A DNA stretch of 64,000 bases from an uncultured Bacteroidia bacterium (GTDB lineage: Bacteria > Bacteroidota > Bacteroidia > Bacteroidales > UBA932): contig CADBAY010000001.1 of NCBI GenBank assembly GCA_902792815.1, positions 62,001 through 126,000 of the forward strand, given 5' to 3'. This document shows, piece by piece, positions 51,136 to 60,085 of this stretch. Both the position numbers and the translations under genes were made by a program. The notes beneath the pieces are model-generated. The model made no database searches and was not told the origin of the DNA. It was given only the letters and a program-made list of their open reading frames with translations. The first letter of the stretch is position 1; each line of letters starts with the position of its first letter.

Positions 51136-53348
51136 GATGCTATCTCACACAAGAACTTTATGCGCACCAGGCGGATTTCCATCTCGTCGTAATCGTCGCC
51201 CAGCGCAGCCACTGCGTCGGCGACCGAATCGGAAGAAGCCTCCTCCTTGAAATAGTCGTAGATTTCCTCAACTATGTCCTCATCGAGATTCTCCCTGATA
51301 TAGTAGTTAAGGTTAAGCGACGTGCCGGTAGAGACTATGGCCTCTATTTCGGTCATCAGTTCGTCCATATCCAGGCCTCGGGCAGCGGCTATATCCTCGA
51401 GCGACATGCATTTGTCGATGCTCTGGATGATGAAAATCTTATTGGCCGACTTGCTCGGAGCAGACTTGACGATGAAGTCATCCGGGCGGGATATCTCGTT
51501 CTCTTCTACATACTTGCGTATGAGGTCCACGAACTCGGCGCCGAACTTGCGCGCCTTTCCCTCGCCCACGCCCTGACAGCCCTTGAGTTCCTCGATGGTA
51601 ATAGGATACAGGATGGACATGTCGTCCAGGGCCGGGTCGCCGAATATAATCCACGGCTGCAGATGCCGCTTGGATGCCACGTCCCGGCGCAGGTCTTTGA
51701 GCATGGCGAGGAGCACAGGGTCTCCGGCACCTCCGCTGCGCATGGCAGCATTGGCGGCGAGGGCCTCTTCGTCGTCCTCGTCGTCAGAAGCATCCCCGCA
51801 GGTGAACACGCGGTCCTCGACCATCATAAGCTCGTGAGGATGCGCAAGGAACTCGCGGCCCTTGGGCGTTACCGCTATGAGGCCGTAGCTTTCTATCTCT
51901 TTTTCAAGCAGATGCAGTATGAGACCCTGGTGGATGACGGTGCACCAGAACTTCTCGGAATGATCCGAACCCTTACCGTACAGGGGCAGGGTGTCGTGCT
52001 TGTACGACTTAATCATAGCGCTGGAGGCCCCGGTAAGTATGCCTGCCAGATGCTCTATCTTGAAATGCTCGGGCAGCGACTCTATGAGCTTGAGCACCAG
52101 GCACATCTGCTCACGCCCGTCAAAGAGGGGCTTGGGATGAACGCAGTTGTCGCAGGCGCCGCAGTTGTCCGGCAGGTAATCCTCACCGAAGTAATTGAGC
52201 AGCAGTTTGCGTCGGCATTGGTTAGACTCGGCGTACGCCACCACCTCGCCCAGGAGCTGGCGGCTGATTTCCTGCTCCGACACCGGCTTGCCCTGCATAA
52301 ACTTCTCCAGCTTCTGAATGTCTTTGTAGCTGTAGTAATCGATGCAGCGGCCCTCTTTGCCGTCTCGTCCCGCGCGGCCGGTCTCCTGGTAGTAGCTCTC
52401 GATGCTCTTGGGGATGTCGTAGTGGATGACAAAGCGCACGTCCGGCTTGTCGATGCCCATACCGAAGGCGATGGTGGCCACGATGACGTTGATTTCTTCC
52501 GAGAGGAAAGCGTCCTGGTTCTCCGCCCTGGTCTTGGCGTCAAGACCGGCGTGGTAAGGGCGTGCCTTGATGCCGTTGATGCACAGCAGTTGTGCTATCT
52601 CTTCCACCTTTTTGCGGCTCAGGCAGTAAACTATGCCGGACTTGCCCGGATTCTGCTTGATGTATTTTATCATGTCCCTGTCAACGTCCTGCTTGTCACG
52701 CACTTCGTAATACAGGTTGGGACGGTTGAAGGACGACTTGAACACTGCGGCGCCCTGGATGCCAAGGTTCTTGAGAATGTCGCTCTGCACCTTGGGCGTG
52801 GCGGTGGCGGTAAGCGCTATTATGGGCCTGCGGCCTATCTCGTCCACCAGGGCCCGGATGCGGCGGTACTCCGGGCGGAAGTCGTGCCCCCACTCGGAGA
52901 TACAATGCGCCTCATCTACGGCATAGAAAGATATTTTAACATCTCTCAGCAGCGCCACGTTCTCCTCTTTGGTGAGCGACTCGGGCGCTACGTACAGTAT
53001 TTTGGTTTTCCCGTTCAGCAGATCCGCCCTCACTTCGTCAATCTGCACGCGGCTGAGCGAAGAGTTGAGGAAGTGGGCTATGGTTCCCGTGCCCGCCTCG
53101 AACCCGCGAAGCAGGTCCACCTGGTTCTTCATCAGGGCGATGAGGGGCGAGATGACGATAGCCGTCCCATCCATAAGGATGGCCGGAAGCTGGTAGCAGA
53201 GGGACTTTCCTCCGCCAGTGGGCATAAGCACGAAGGCGTCGCCTCCGTCAAGGAGGTGGCGTATCACACGCTCCTGGTCTCCTTTGAACATGTCGTAGCC
53301 AAAGAATTCCTTGAGCGTCTTGTGGATGGTGGCGGAATCTGCTGTCAT
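51132..53348 (-). CDS. recQ: ATP-dependent DNA helicase RecQ
   Basis: A 738-residue superfamily 2 helicase. Walker A PTGGGKS at 43-49; DEAH at 145-148; motif VI region 'YYQETGRAGRDGKEGRCIDY'. The zinc-binding subdomain 'CRRKLLLNYFGEDYLPDNCG' with further Cys residues, then RQC and an HRDC-like domain ('LKDLRRDVASKRHLQPWIIF', 'LKGCQGVGEGKARKFGAEFV'). The C-terminal 130 residues, including an acidic stretch, extend beyond standard RecQ and match the longer Bacteroidetes type. It starts 7 bases after the DUF1015 gene. Confidence 0.96.
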   Translation of the reverse strand: MTADSATIHKTLKEFFGYDMFKGDQERVIRHLLDGGDAFVLMPTGGGKSLCYQLPAILMDGTAIVISPLIALMKNQVDLLRGFEAGTGTIAHFLNSSLSRVQIDEVRADLLNGKTKILYVAPESLTKEENVALLRDVKISFYAVDEAHCISEWGHDFRPEYRRIRALVDEIGRRPIIALTATATPKVQSDILKNLGIQGAAVFKSSFNRPNLYYEVRDKQDVDRDMIKYIKQNPGKSGIVYCLSRKKVEEIAQLLCINGIKARPYHAGLDAKTRAENQDAFLSEEINVIVATIAFGMGIDKPDVRFVIHYDIPKSIESYYQETGRAGRDGKEGRCIDYYSYKDIQKLEKFMQGKPVSEQEISRQLLGEVVAYAESNQCRRKLLLNYFGEDYLPDNCGACDNCVHPKPLFDGREQMCLVLKLIESLPEHFKIEHLAGILTGASSAMIKSYKHDTLPLYGKGSDHSEKFWCTVIHQGLILHLLEKEIESYGLIAVTPKGREFLAHPHELMMVEDRVFTCGDASDDEDDEEALAANAAMRSGGAGDPVLLAMLKDLRRDVASKRHLQPWIIFGDPALDDMSILYPITIEELKGCQGVGEGKARKFGAEFVDLIRKYVEENEISRPDDFIVKSAPSKSANKIFIIQSIDKCMSLEDIAAARGLDMDELMTEIEAIVSTGTSLNLNYYIRENLDEDIVEEIYDYFKEEASSDSVADAVAALGDDYDEMEIRLVRIKFLCEIAS

Positions 53349-53355
53349 CGGGTTT

Positions 53356-54654
53356 TTAGTCTAAGGTGTGAATGGCGAGGCCGGAACGGAGCTTGGGCTC
53401 GAACCATGTCGTCTTGGGCGGCATGATATTGCCTGTATCCGCAATGTTGATCAGCTGCTGCATCGACACCGGATAGAGAGCGAAAGCGACCTTCATCTCG
53501 CCGCTGTCGACCCTTCGGGCGAGCTCGCCCAGGCCGCGTATGCCGCCCACGAAGTCGATGCGCTTGTCGGTGCGGAGGTCCTTGATGCCGAGTATCTTGT
53601 CCAGCACCAGGTTGCTCAGGATGGTGACGTCAAGCACGCCTATAGGGTCGTTGTCGTCGTACCGGCCTTCCTTGGCGGTAAGGCTGTACCATACGCCCTC
53701 GAAGTACATAGAGAAATTATGCAGGCCGCAGGGGTGGTAGATTTGAGAGCATTTGCAGTGGCAAGGGTACTCGCAGCTGCATTCGCCGCCGTCCTTGGTG
53801 CAGTCGCACTTGCATTCCACCACGAAATCCTCTTCCAGCGCCTTGAAGAAATCTTTGGCGTCGAGGCCGTTAAGGTCTTTTACCACACGGTTGTAGTCGA
53901 TTATGGCAAGCTGGCTCTCCGGGAAGCATACTGCCATAAAGTAGTTGTACTCTTCGTTACCGGTGTGATGAGGGTTCTGCGCCTTCTTTTCTGCGCCCAC
54001 GCGGGCTGCGGCAGCGGTGCGGTGATGCCCGTCAGCCACATAGAAAGCGTCGATGTCATTTGAAAAGATTTCAGTTATGCGGGCGTTGACCGCATCGTCA
54101 TCGATCACCCAGAAAGTGTGGGTAAACTTATTCTCGTCCACAAATTTGTACTCCGGAGTGCCGGCCGCAGCCGCGGCAATTATGGCGCCCAGTTCCGCAT
54201 TATCCTTGAAAGCGAAGAACACCGGCTCGATGTTCGCGTTCTGGATGCGGACGTGGATCATTCGGTCGTCCTCTTTGTCCTTGCGGGTAAGCTCGTGCTT
54301 TTTGATTATGCCGGAGGCGTAATCGTCCGTGTGGGCGCAAAGCACCAGGCCGTACTGGGTACGTTCGCCCATGGTCTGTGCATACACATAATACTTTTCT
54401 TTGTCTTCACGTACCAGCCAGCCGTTCTTCTGCCAGGTTTTGAAATTCTCCACAGCCTTGTCATAGGTGCGCTGCTCATGCTCACCTGCGATGGGCTCGA
54501 AGTCTATCTCGGGCTTGGTGATGTGAAGGAGCGACTTGGGGCCTGCCATCTGGCGGGCTTCCTCGGAATTAAGAACATCATAAGGGGGTGCAGCGACCTC
54601 GGTCACAATATCTTTGGGAGGTCTGAGAGCTGCAAAGGGTTTTACTCGTACCAT
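53356..54654 (-). CDS. DUF1015 family protein with nine-cysteine cluster
   Basis: The ATG at 54654 (MVRVKPFAALRPPKD, the standard start of this family) gives 432 residues; an upstream in-frame ATG would include non-conserved residues and the promoter. The family motif 'VADGHHRTAAAARVGAEKK' is present near residue 205. Residues about 279-310 contain nine cysteines in a short span (CKCDC, CSC, CHCKC, PCG), which looks like a metal-binding insertion. DUF1015 has no firmly established biochemical activity; in Bacteroidetes it is commonly found beside serC and serA, which lie nearby on the other strand. First gene of the leftward recQ-dnaG-metG operon. Confidence 0.85.
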   Translation of the reverse strand: MVRVKPFAALRPPKDIVTEVAAPPYDVLNSEEARQMAGPKSLLHITKPEIDFEPIAGEHEQRTYDKAVENFKTWQKNGWLVREDKEKYYVYAQTMGERTQYGLVLCAHTDDYASGIIKKHELTRKDKEDDRMIHVRIQNANIEPVFFAFKDNAELGAIIAAAAAGTPEYKFVDENKFTHTFWVIDDDAVNARITEIFSNDIDAFYVADGHHRTAAAARVGAEKKAQNPHHTGNEEYNYFMAVCFPESQLAIIDYNRVVKDLNGLDAKDFFKALEEDFVVECKCDCTKDGGECSCEYPCHCKCSQIYHPCGLHNFSMYFEGVWYSLTAKEGRYDDNDPIGVLDVTILSNLVLDKILGIKDLRTDKRIDFVGGIRGLGELARRVDSGEMKVAFALYPVSMQQLINIADTGNIMPPKTTWFEPKLRSGLAIHTLD

Positions 54655-54675
54655 TGGGTTATCAATTTTATATCC

Positions 54676-54705
54676 CCAAGATACGAATAAAAAATGACAA
54701 AACAA
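54676..54705 (-). promoter_or_regulatory. Promoter of the DUF1015-recQ-dnaG-metG operon
   Basis: On the minus strand TTG (54705-54703), 19 bases, then TATCTTGG (54683-54676), one base from consensus. The leader to the ATG is about 15-20 bases. Confidence 0.5.
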
Positions 54706-54717
54706 ACTCCGGCAGTG

Positions 54718-54734
54718 AAAAGGCGGATTTCGCC
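54718..54734 (-). terminator. Weak terminator of the pRiA4b ORF-3-like gene
   Basis: GGCG pairs with CGCC on the minus strand (loop of five bases), followed by TTTT, within 21 bases of the stop. Short stem, so only a tentative call. Confidence 0.4.
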
Positions 54735-54738
54735 CGGC

Positions 54739-55278
54739 CTATTCCTTCTCGTCGTAGATGATTTCCTCTTCTTCTTTGTCTTCGTCTTCGGGATCCTCGT
54801 CGTCTTCGTCATCGTCGTCGTCCCCGTCCACAAGGCCGAGGCCGGGGATCTTGCGCTGCTGCTGGGGCAGGTCTTCGAAGGCTACGTAGCCGTTTTCGAA
54901 TTCAAGGGGCACGGGGCCCTTGGTGTCAACTATGGTGGGAGCGGAAACGTTGCCGCGCTCCTCTCCCTCAAGGGTGATGGTGACACTCTTGCGGGCTGCT
55001 ATATCGTAGAAATAGACGAACTTGACTATGCCGTCGGCAACGGTTTGGGCGATGGATACGGCATCCACGGTGCCGGAGCCAAGGTCCTGAAGGGCGTAGC
55101 GTGCGGCAACGTCGCCTTTGGCGTCGAAGGCTTTGAACAATATGGGCTGGTCAACGGTGAATTCAAGGTCGGCGCGAAGGCGCTTGTGGAATGTGTAGAG
55201 AGAATTGTCCCCGCTCACTTTATACACTCTGTAGAATCCTTTAATCCCCTCAAGGGTAACTCTGTAAGTATACACCAT
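54739..55278 (-). CDS. Plasmid pRiA4b ORF-3-like protein with acidic tail
   Basis: A 179-residue cytoplasmic protein. The first 120 residues ('MVYTYRVTLEGIKGFYRVYK', 'SLYTFHKRL', then 'KAFDAKGDVAARYAL') resemble the PRiA4_ORF3 (IS1096 passenger) fold found in small Bacteroidetes proteins; function unknown. Residues about 150-179 are almost entirely Asp and Glu with a few Lys. It is divergent from the YigZ gene and has a probable promoter about 27 bases upstream. The assignment is by eye. Confidence 0.6.
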   Translation of the reverse strand: MVYTYRVTLEGIKGFYRVYKVSGDNSLYTFHKRLRADLEFTVDQPILFKAFDAKGDVAARYALQDLGSGTVDAVSIAQTVADGIVKFVYFYDIAARKSVTITLEGEERGNVSAPTIVDTKGPVPLEFENGYVAFEDLPQQQRKIPGLGLVDGDDDDDEDDEDPEDEDKEEEEIIYDEKE

Positions 55279-55304
55279 AATAGTCTTTTCATCTAATCAG
55301 TATG

Positions 55305-55312
55305 CGAAGATA
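55305..55312 (-). promoter_or_regulatory. -7 element for the pRiA4b ORF-3-like gene
   Basis: TATCTTCG on the minus strand (one base from TAnnTTTG), about 26 bases before the ATG. It lies 12 bases from the opposing yigZ -7 element, so the two promoters are likely to interfere. Confidence 0.45.
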
Positions 55313-55324
55313 AAAATAAATAAC

Positions 55325-55332
55325 TAAATTTG
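55325..55332 (+). promoter_or_regulatory. -7 element for the yigZ-serC-serA operon
   Basis: TAAATTTG, a perfect match, 7 bases before the ATG at 55340. The transcript would be nearly leaderless, the same spacing as for the DPP-IV operon. Confidence 0.5.
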
Positions 55333-55339
55333 GAGTGAA

Positions 55340-55933
55340 ATGAGCGATATTTATAAAAGTATTTCATCTCTCTCCGAGGGTTTGTACAAAGAACTTGGCA
55401 GCCGTTTCATAGCCAAAGCCTATCCCGTCGAGGGGGAAGAGGAGGTGAAAGCCATTGTGGATTCGCTCCGTAAAGAATACCACGACGCCCGCCATCACTG
55501 CTACGCCTACCGCATAGGACCCGCCGGAAGCATTTGGCGTGCCAACGACGACGGGGAGCCTTCCGGCAGCGCCGGCCGCCCCATTCTCGGGCAGATCGAT
55601 TCTGCCGGCCTGAGCGATGTGCTTGTAGTGGTAATCCGCTACTTCGGCGGCATAAAGCTGGGGGTCCCCGGGCTTATCCGCGCATACAAAACCGCCACCG
55701 CCGACGCTCTCTGTCAGGCCTCCGTCATCGAAAAGATAGCCGGCAGCTGGTACCGTATCGGTTTCGGCTACGAGCGTATGCCCCAGGTCATGAAAGTAAT
55801 CAAAGACCTCGACCTGCCGCAGCGCAACCGAAGCTTCGACAACTCCTGCTCTCTTGAAGTACGCGTCCGGGACACCCTGAAGGAAGATTTTTTGGAAAGA
55901 ACCGGCACAATCTGTACATTTGTAGAATTATAA
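55340..55933 (+). CDS. IMPACT/YigZ family protein
   Basis: A 197-residue protein of the UPF0029 family. 'GSRFIAKAYPVEGEEEVKAI' and 'YHDARHHCYAYRIG' are the usual N-terminal motifs, followed by 'NDDGEPSGSAGRPILGQIDS' and 'VVVIRYFGGIKLGVPGLIRA'. The C-terminal ferredoxin-like domain is present. Related eukaryotic IMPACT regulates translation; in bacteria the role is unclear. It starts the rightward serC-serA operon. Confidence 0.93.
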   Translation: MSDIYKSISSLSEGLYKELGSRFIAKAYPVEGEEEVKAIVDSLRKEYHDARHHCYAYRIGPAGSIWRANDDGEPSGSAGRPILGQIDSAGLSDVLVVVIRYFGGIKLGVPGLIRAYKTATADALCQASVIEKIAGSWYRIGFGYERMPQVMKVIKDLDLPQRNRSFDNSCSLEVRVRDTLKEDFLERTGTICTFVEL

Positions 55934-55951
55934 CACTATTAAACTTTTAAT

Positions 55952-57025
55952 ATGTCAAAAATTCATGTTTTCAATGCTGGTCCCTGCCTCCTTCCACAGG
56001 TAGCAATCGACCGCTCAATCGAAGCTCTTAAAGATTTCAAAGGTACCGGAGTATCCCTCATTTCCATCTCCCACCGCACCAAGGAATGGGAAGCCACCAT
56101 GGAAGAGTGCCGCTCCCTGTGGAAAGAGCTTCTCAATATTCCCGACGACTATGAAGTAGTATTCCTGGGCGGCGGCGCAAGCCTGGGCTTCCTCTACGTA
56201 GCCATGAACTTCCTCGAGAAGAAGGCTGCCTACCTTGACACGGGAGTATGGGCCCACAAGGCTCTCAAAGAGGCACAGGGCCTAGGTGAGGCTTATGCAA
56301 TCGCCTGCTCCAAAGACCGTAACTATTGCTATATCCCCAAAGGATACGACATTCCCACCGACATTGACTATCTGCACATTACCACCAACAATACTATTTA
56401 CGGCACCGAAATCAAGACCGACTACGACTGCCCCGTGCCCCTCATTGCGGACATGTCGTCGGACATCCTCAGCCGCAAGGTAGATGTGAGCAAGTACGCC
56501 ATGATTTACGGCGGCGCCCAGAAGAACGCCGGCCCTGCAGGCGTGACTTTCTTCATCATCAAGAAGGACATGCTCGGCCGCGTGAGCCGCTACATCCCCA
56601 CCATGCTTGACCTGCGCACCCACATCGACAAGGGCTCCATGTTCAATACTCCCCCGGTGTTCAGCATCTTCGTGATGAACGAGACACTCAAGTGGCTCAA
56701 GGGCATAGGCGGAATCGACGCCATCCACGCCATCGACGAGAAGAAGGCCGCCACCCTGTACGCCGAGATTGACCGCAATTCACTGTTCCGCGGCACCGCC
56801 GACAAGGAAGACCGCTCCATCATGAACGTCTGCTTCGTAATGGCCGAGGGCCGCGAAGAGCTGCAGGATGAGTTCCTCGCGTTCGCAAAGAGCTGCGGCA
56901 TGATAGGCATCAAGGGACACCGCTCCGTGGGCGGCTTCCGCGCATCGCTTTACAATGCCTGCACCCAGGAAGACGTAGAGGCCCTGGTAGCTTGCATGCA
57001 AGAATTTGAGAATCTTCACATTTAA
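55952..57025 (+). CDS. serC: Phosphoserine aminotransferase
   Basis: A 357-residue PLP-dependent enzyme that makes phosphoserine from 3-phosphohydroxypyruvate. The PLP lysine is Lys191 in '[16 protein letters not shown]'. '[20 protein letters not shown]' at the N-terminus and '[20 protein letters not shown]' near residue 240 match SerC. Length normal. It follows yigZ after 18 bases and precedes serA by 5 bases. Confidence 0.97.
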   Translation: MSKIHVFNAGPCLLPQVAIDRSIEALKDFKGTGVSLISISHRTKEWEATMEECRSLWKELLNIPDDYEVVFLGGGASLGFLYVAMNFLEKKAAYLDTGVWAHKALKEAQGLGEAYAIACSKDRNYCYIPKGYDIPTDIDYLHITTNNTIYGTEIKTDYDCPVPLIADMSSDILSRKVDVSKYAMIYGGAQKNAGPAGVTFFIIKKDMLGRVSRYIPTMLDLRTHIDKGSMFNTPPVFSIFVMNETLKWLKGIGGIDAIHAIDEKKAATLYAEIDRNSLFRGTADKEDRSIMNVCFVMAEGREELQDEFLAFAKSCGMIGIKGHRSVGGFRASLYNACTQEDVEALVACMQEFENLHI

Positions 57026-57030
57026 GAGAT

Positions 57031-57951
57031 ATGAAAGTACTTGTAGCAACCCAGAAGCCCTTTGCGGCAGCTGCCGTAAACGGCATCAAAGATATTCTCA
57101 GTGCTGCCGGGCACGATGTTGTCCTGCTCGAAAAGTATCCTGCCCAGGAAGACCTGGTGGCCGCCGCTGCGGATTCCGAAGCCATGATTATCCGCTCCGA
57201 CAAGGTTACCGCAGAGGTCATCGCAGCAGCCCCCAAACTTAAGATAATAGTAAGGGCCGGCGCAGGCTATGACAATGTTGACCTTGCCGCCGCAAGCGAG
57301 CGCGGCATAGTGGTAATGAACACCCCGGGCCAGAATTCAAACGCTGTCGCCGAACTTGCCATAGCCCTCATGATATTCATGGCCCGTACCCAGTTCACTC
57401 CCGCCACCGGCAGCGAGATTGCCGGCAAGCGCCTGGGAGTCCAGGCCTTCGGTGCTGTAGGGCGCCTTGTGGGAGCCAAGGCCAAGGCTCTCGGGATGAG
57501 CGTCAGTGCGCTGGACCCCTTCCTCAAAGACGAGCAGATCGTGGCCGGCGGAGCCGAGCCCGTGCACTCGATCGAGGAACTCTACTCAAACAGCGACTAC
57601 CTCTCCATCCACATCCCGGCGCTGCCTTCAACCATCAAAAGCATAGGCTACGACCTCATCTCCCGTATGCCCAAGGGAGCTACCCTGGTCAACACCGCCC
57701 GCAAGGAAGTGATTGACGAGGAGGGGCTTGAAAAGGCCCTTGAGGAGCGTCCCGACCTTAAATACATCACCGACGTTATGCCTGACAATTACGCCGCACT
57801 GCAAGAAAAGTTCGGCCTCCGTGTGTTCGCAACTCCCAAGAAGATGGGAGCCCAGACCGCCGAGGCCAACATCAACGCAGGCCTTGCGGCAGCCCGCCAG
57901 ATCGTCGATTACTTTGCCACGGGCAACACCCGTTTCCAGGTCAACAAATAG
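57031..57951 (+). CDS. serA: D-3-phosphoglycerate dehydrogenase, short Bacteroidetes type
   Basis: A 306-residue enzyme for the first step of serine synthesis, without a C-terminal ACT or ASB regulatory domain. Substrate-binding motif 'IIVRAGAGYDNVDL' and nucleotide region 'GVQAFGAVGRLVGAKAKALG'. The catalytic Arg is in 'LVNTARKEVIDEEGLEKAL'. The usual catalytic His is replaced by Lys in 'FATPKKMGAQTAEANINAGL', a variation known from short PGDHs of Bacteroidetes and Entamoeba. It should not be feedback-inhibited through an ACT domain. The stop TAG shares its last base with the GTG start of the TonB-dependent receptor. Confidence 0.93.
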   Translation: MKVLVATQKPFAAAAVNGIKDILSAAGHDVVLLEKYPAQEDLVAAAADSEAMIIRSDKVTAEVIAAAPKLKIIVRAGAGYDNVDLAAASERGIVVMNTPGQNSNAVAELAIALMIFMARTQFTPATGSEIAGKRLGVQAFGAVGRLVGAKAKALGMSVSALDPFLKDEQIVAGGAEPVHSIEELYSNSDYLSIHIPALPSTIKSIGYDLISRMPKGATLVNTARKEVIDEEGLEKALEERPDLKYITDVMPDNYAALQEKFGLRVFATPKKMGAQTAEANINAGLAAARQIVDYFATGNTRFQVNK

Positions 57952-60080
57952 TGCGCATCATCAGGCACATAGCTCTTTCGTTTGCGGCCGCCTTACTGAC
58001 GGCCGCAAGCGTCTGCGCACAGGTGGTGGAGCGCCGCGACACGCTTGACAGCGCCCGCGTGACTGCGGTCAAGGAAAAGATGCGCAACACCACCCAGACC
58101 GGCCTGATGCATATCGACGGAGAGAAACTCCGCAGCGGAATAGCCCTCTTCGGTTCTCCCGACATCATAAAACAGCTGCAGACACTCCCGGGCGTGGCGG
58201 CAGGCAACGAACTCATGAGCGGCCTGTACGTGCACGGAGGAGACGGCAACGACAATCTCTTCCTCCTCGACGGCGTTCCTCTGTACAATATCACCCATTT
58301 CGGAGGGCTCTTTTCGAGTTTCAACACCGACGTGGTGGACAACCTCGACTTTTACAAGAGCGGCTTCCCGGCCCGTTACGGCGGCAGGCTCTCGTCGGTA
58401 GTGGACGTAGAGACCTCCGAGGGCAACATGAACGAGTATCACGGCAACTTCTCGCTGGGCCTGATAGACGGGCGCATACAAGTAGAAGGGCCGATAATCG
58501 CAAACAAAACGTCGTTCAATGTGGGCCTGAGGCGCTCTTGGATGGACGTGGTGACCATACCCGCCATCGCCTACGCCAATCATAAGAACAATAACAATCC
58601 CAAGGCTCGCGGCGGCTACTCGATGCAGGATATCAACGCCCGCATAACCCACATATTCTCGCCCCGAAGCAAGGGCAACATCATCGCTTACTGGGGCCGG
58701 GACAAACTCGTCGCCGGAATCAATCAAACCGAAACCTACCAGGATATGGACCTGGACATAGGCAGCACCTGGGGCACCCTGGCGTTGTCGGCCAACTGGC
58801 AGTACAAGTACGCCGACAAGCTGACAGGCAAGCTAATAGGCTATTACAGCCGCAGCGGGTCGGACGTCGGTTACGGCTTCGACTTCATAAACAAGAACGA
58901 CGCCGGCACGGTGCAGATGAAAATGCAGGACGACAATATCTGCGCGGTGTCCGATGCCGGATTCAAGTATGACTTCGACTACTATCCCAACGACTCTCAC
59001 CACATGCGTTTCGGCGCCACCGCAGTATATCATCATTACAAAACAACCCGTGAGTACAAGCAGAGCCAGGCTCTTCCAGGGATACCGCCGCAGGAAGACT
59101 CCGACACCGTAGGCGGCACCTACGATGCCTTCGAACCGGCGCTGTACTTCGAGGACGAGATGTTCCTTGCCTACAACTTCACACTCAATGCCGGAGTGCG
59201 CACCTCGCTCTTTACTACCGGGCAGAGAACTTGGGCGAGGCTGGAGCCGCGCGCCGCTCTCAAATGGCTCATAAACAGAGATATATGCGCAAAGTTGTCA
59301 TATACCCGTATGAGCCAGTTTGCGCATCTTGTGTCGGCAATGTACATAGAGCTGCCCACCAACAGCTGGATGCCCTCCACCACAGGGGCCGGACCCATGA
59401 TGTCCGACCAGATCGCCGGCGGCCTGTACTTTACTCCGGGGCGCTTCAAAATAAACCTCGAAGGCTGGTACAAGACTATGCACAATATGCTCGCATATAA
59501 CGGAGCCAATGCCTTCTACCCGCCCCTGGTTAACTGGGAGAAGTCGTTCACACCCGGAAACGGACATTCGTACGGACTGGAATTCGAAGGCACTTATGCC
59601 GGACCCAAGTTGGAGCTGTCGGCCTATTATACCCTCAGCTGGACCTGGCGGACATTTATGGCATACTACCCCTTCGCATTCCCCGACCGCAACGACAACC
59701 GCCACAAAATCAACCTCGTGGGAAGCTGGAAGCCGGGCAAGCATTGGAAAGTCTTCTTCAACTGGAACTACCACAGCGGCAACCGCGTCACCTTCCCAAG
59801 TCACGTAATATCTTACGAGAGAGCCACTTCGCCCATGCTCTTCGAGTCGCCGTACAATACCCCGCTTCCCGATTACCACAGGCTCGACGTGGGCCTCGAC
59901 TACAGCATCCTCAACCGAAAGGGGCACCGGTGGAATTTCAATCTGAGCATCTACAACGTGTACAACCATCTGAACGCATCGTTCGCAATGCTCGACACCG
60001 ACAGCAACGGCAATTACTATGGCCTTGCCTACGGACTCGTACCCATCATACCCACATTGAGCGTAGGATTTAAATTCTGA
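57951..60080 (+). CDS. TonB-dependent outer-membrane receptor
   Basis: A 709-residue protein starting with GTG in a TAGTG overlap with serA. Signal peptide about 1-24 (AASVCAQ). The plug domain ('LFGSPDIIKQLQTLPGVAAG', 'LYVHGGDGNDNLFLLDGVPL') lacks the CarboxypepD_reg domain found on SusC-type receptors. The barrel follows, ending in the typical aromatic C-terminus (LSVGFKF). Immediately followed by a DUF4249 lipoprotein gene, an established pairing. Substrate unknown; no SusD is present, so glycan uptake of the SusC/D kind is unlikely. Confidence 0.92.
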   Translation: MRIIRHIALSFAAALLTAASVCAQVVERRDTLDSARVTAVKEKMRNTTQTGLMHIDGEKLRSGIALFGSPDIIKQLQTLPGVAAGNELMSGLYVHGGDGNDNLFLLDGVPLYNITHFGGLFSSFNTDVVDNLDFYKSGFPARYGGRLSSVVDVETSEGNMNEYHGNFSLGLIDGRIQVEGPIIANKTSFNVGLRRSWMDVVTIPAIAYANHKNNNNPKARGGYSMQDINARITHIFSPRSKGNIIAYWGRDKLVAGINQTETYQDMDLDIGSTWGTLALSANWQYKYADKLTGKLIGYYSRSGSDVGYGFDFINKNDAGTVQMKMQDDNICAVSDAGFKYDFDYYPNDSHHMRFGATAVYHHYKTTREYKQSQALPGIPPQEDSDTVGGTYDAFEPALYFEDEMFLAYNFTLNAGVRTSLFTTGQRTWARLEPRAALKWLINRDICAKLSYTRMSQFAHLVSAMYIELPTNSWMPSTTGAGPMMSDQIAGGLYFTPGRFKINLEGWYKTMHNMLAYNGANAFYPPLVNWEKSFTPGNGHSYGLEFEGTYAGPKLELSAYYTLSWTWRTFMAYYPFAFPDRNDNRHKINLVGSWKPGKHWKVFFNWNYHSGNRVTFPSHVISYERATSPMLFESPYNTPLPDYHRLDVGLDYSILNRKGHRWNFNLSIYNVYNHLNASFAMLDTDSNGNYYGLAYGLVPIIPTLSVGFKF

Positions 60081-60085
60081 CGGCT

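Noticed and set aside
54655..54705. Upstream in-frame ATG of the DUF1015 gene
   Set aside because: The family conserved start (MVRVKPFAALRP) is at 54654, and the extension overlaps the predicted promoter.
54739..55278. IS1096-type mobile element
   Set aside because: Only a passenger-like protein is present; no transposase, inverted repeats or target duplications are seen.
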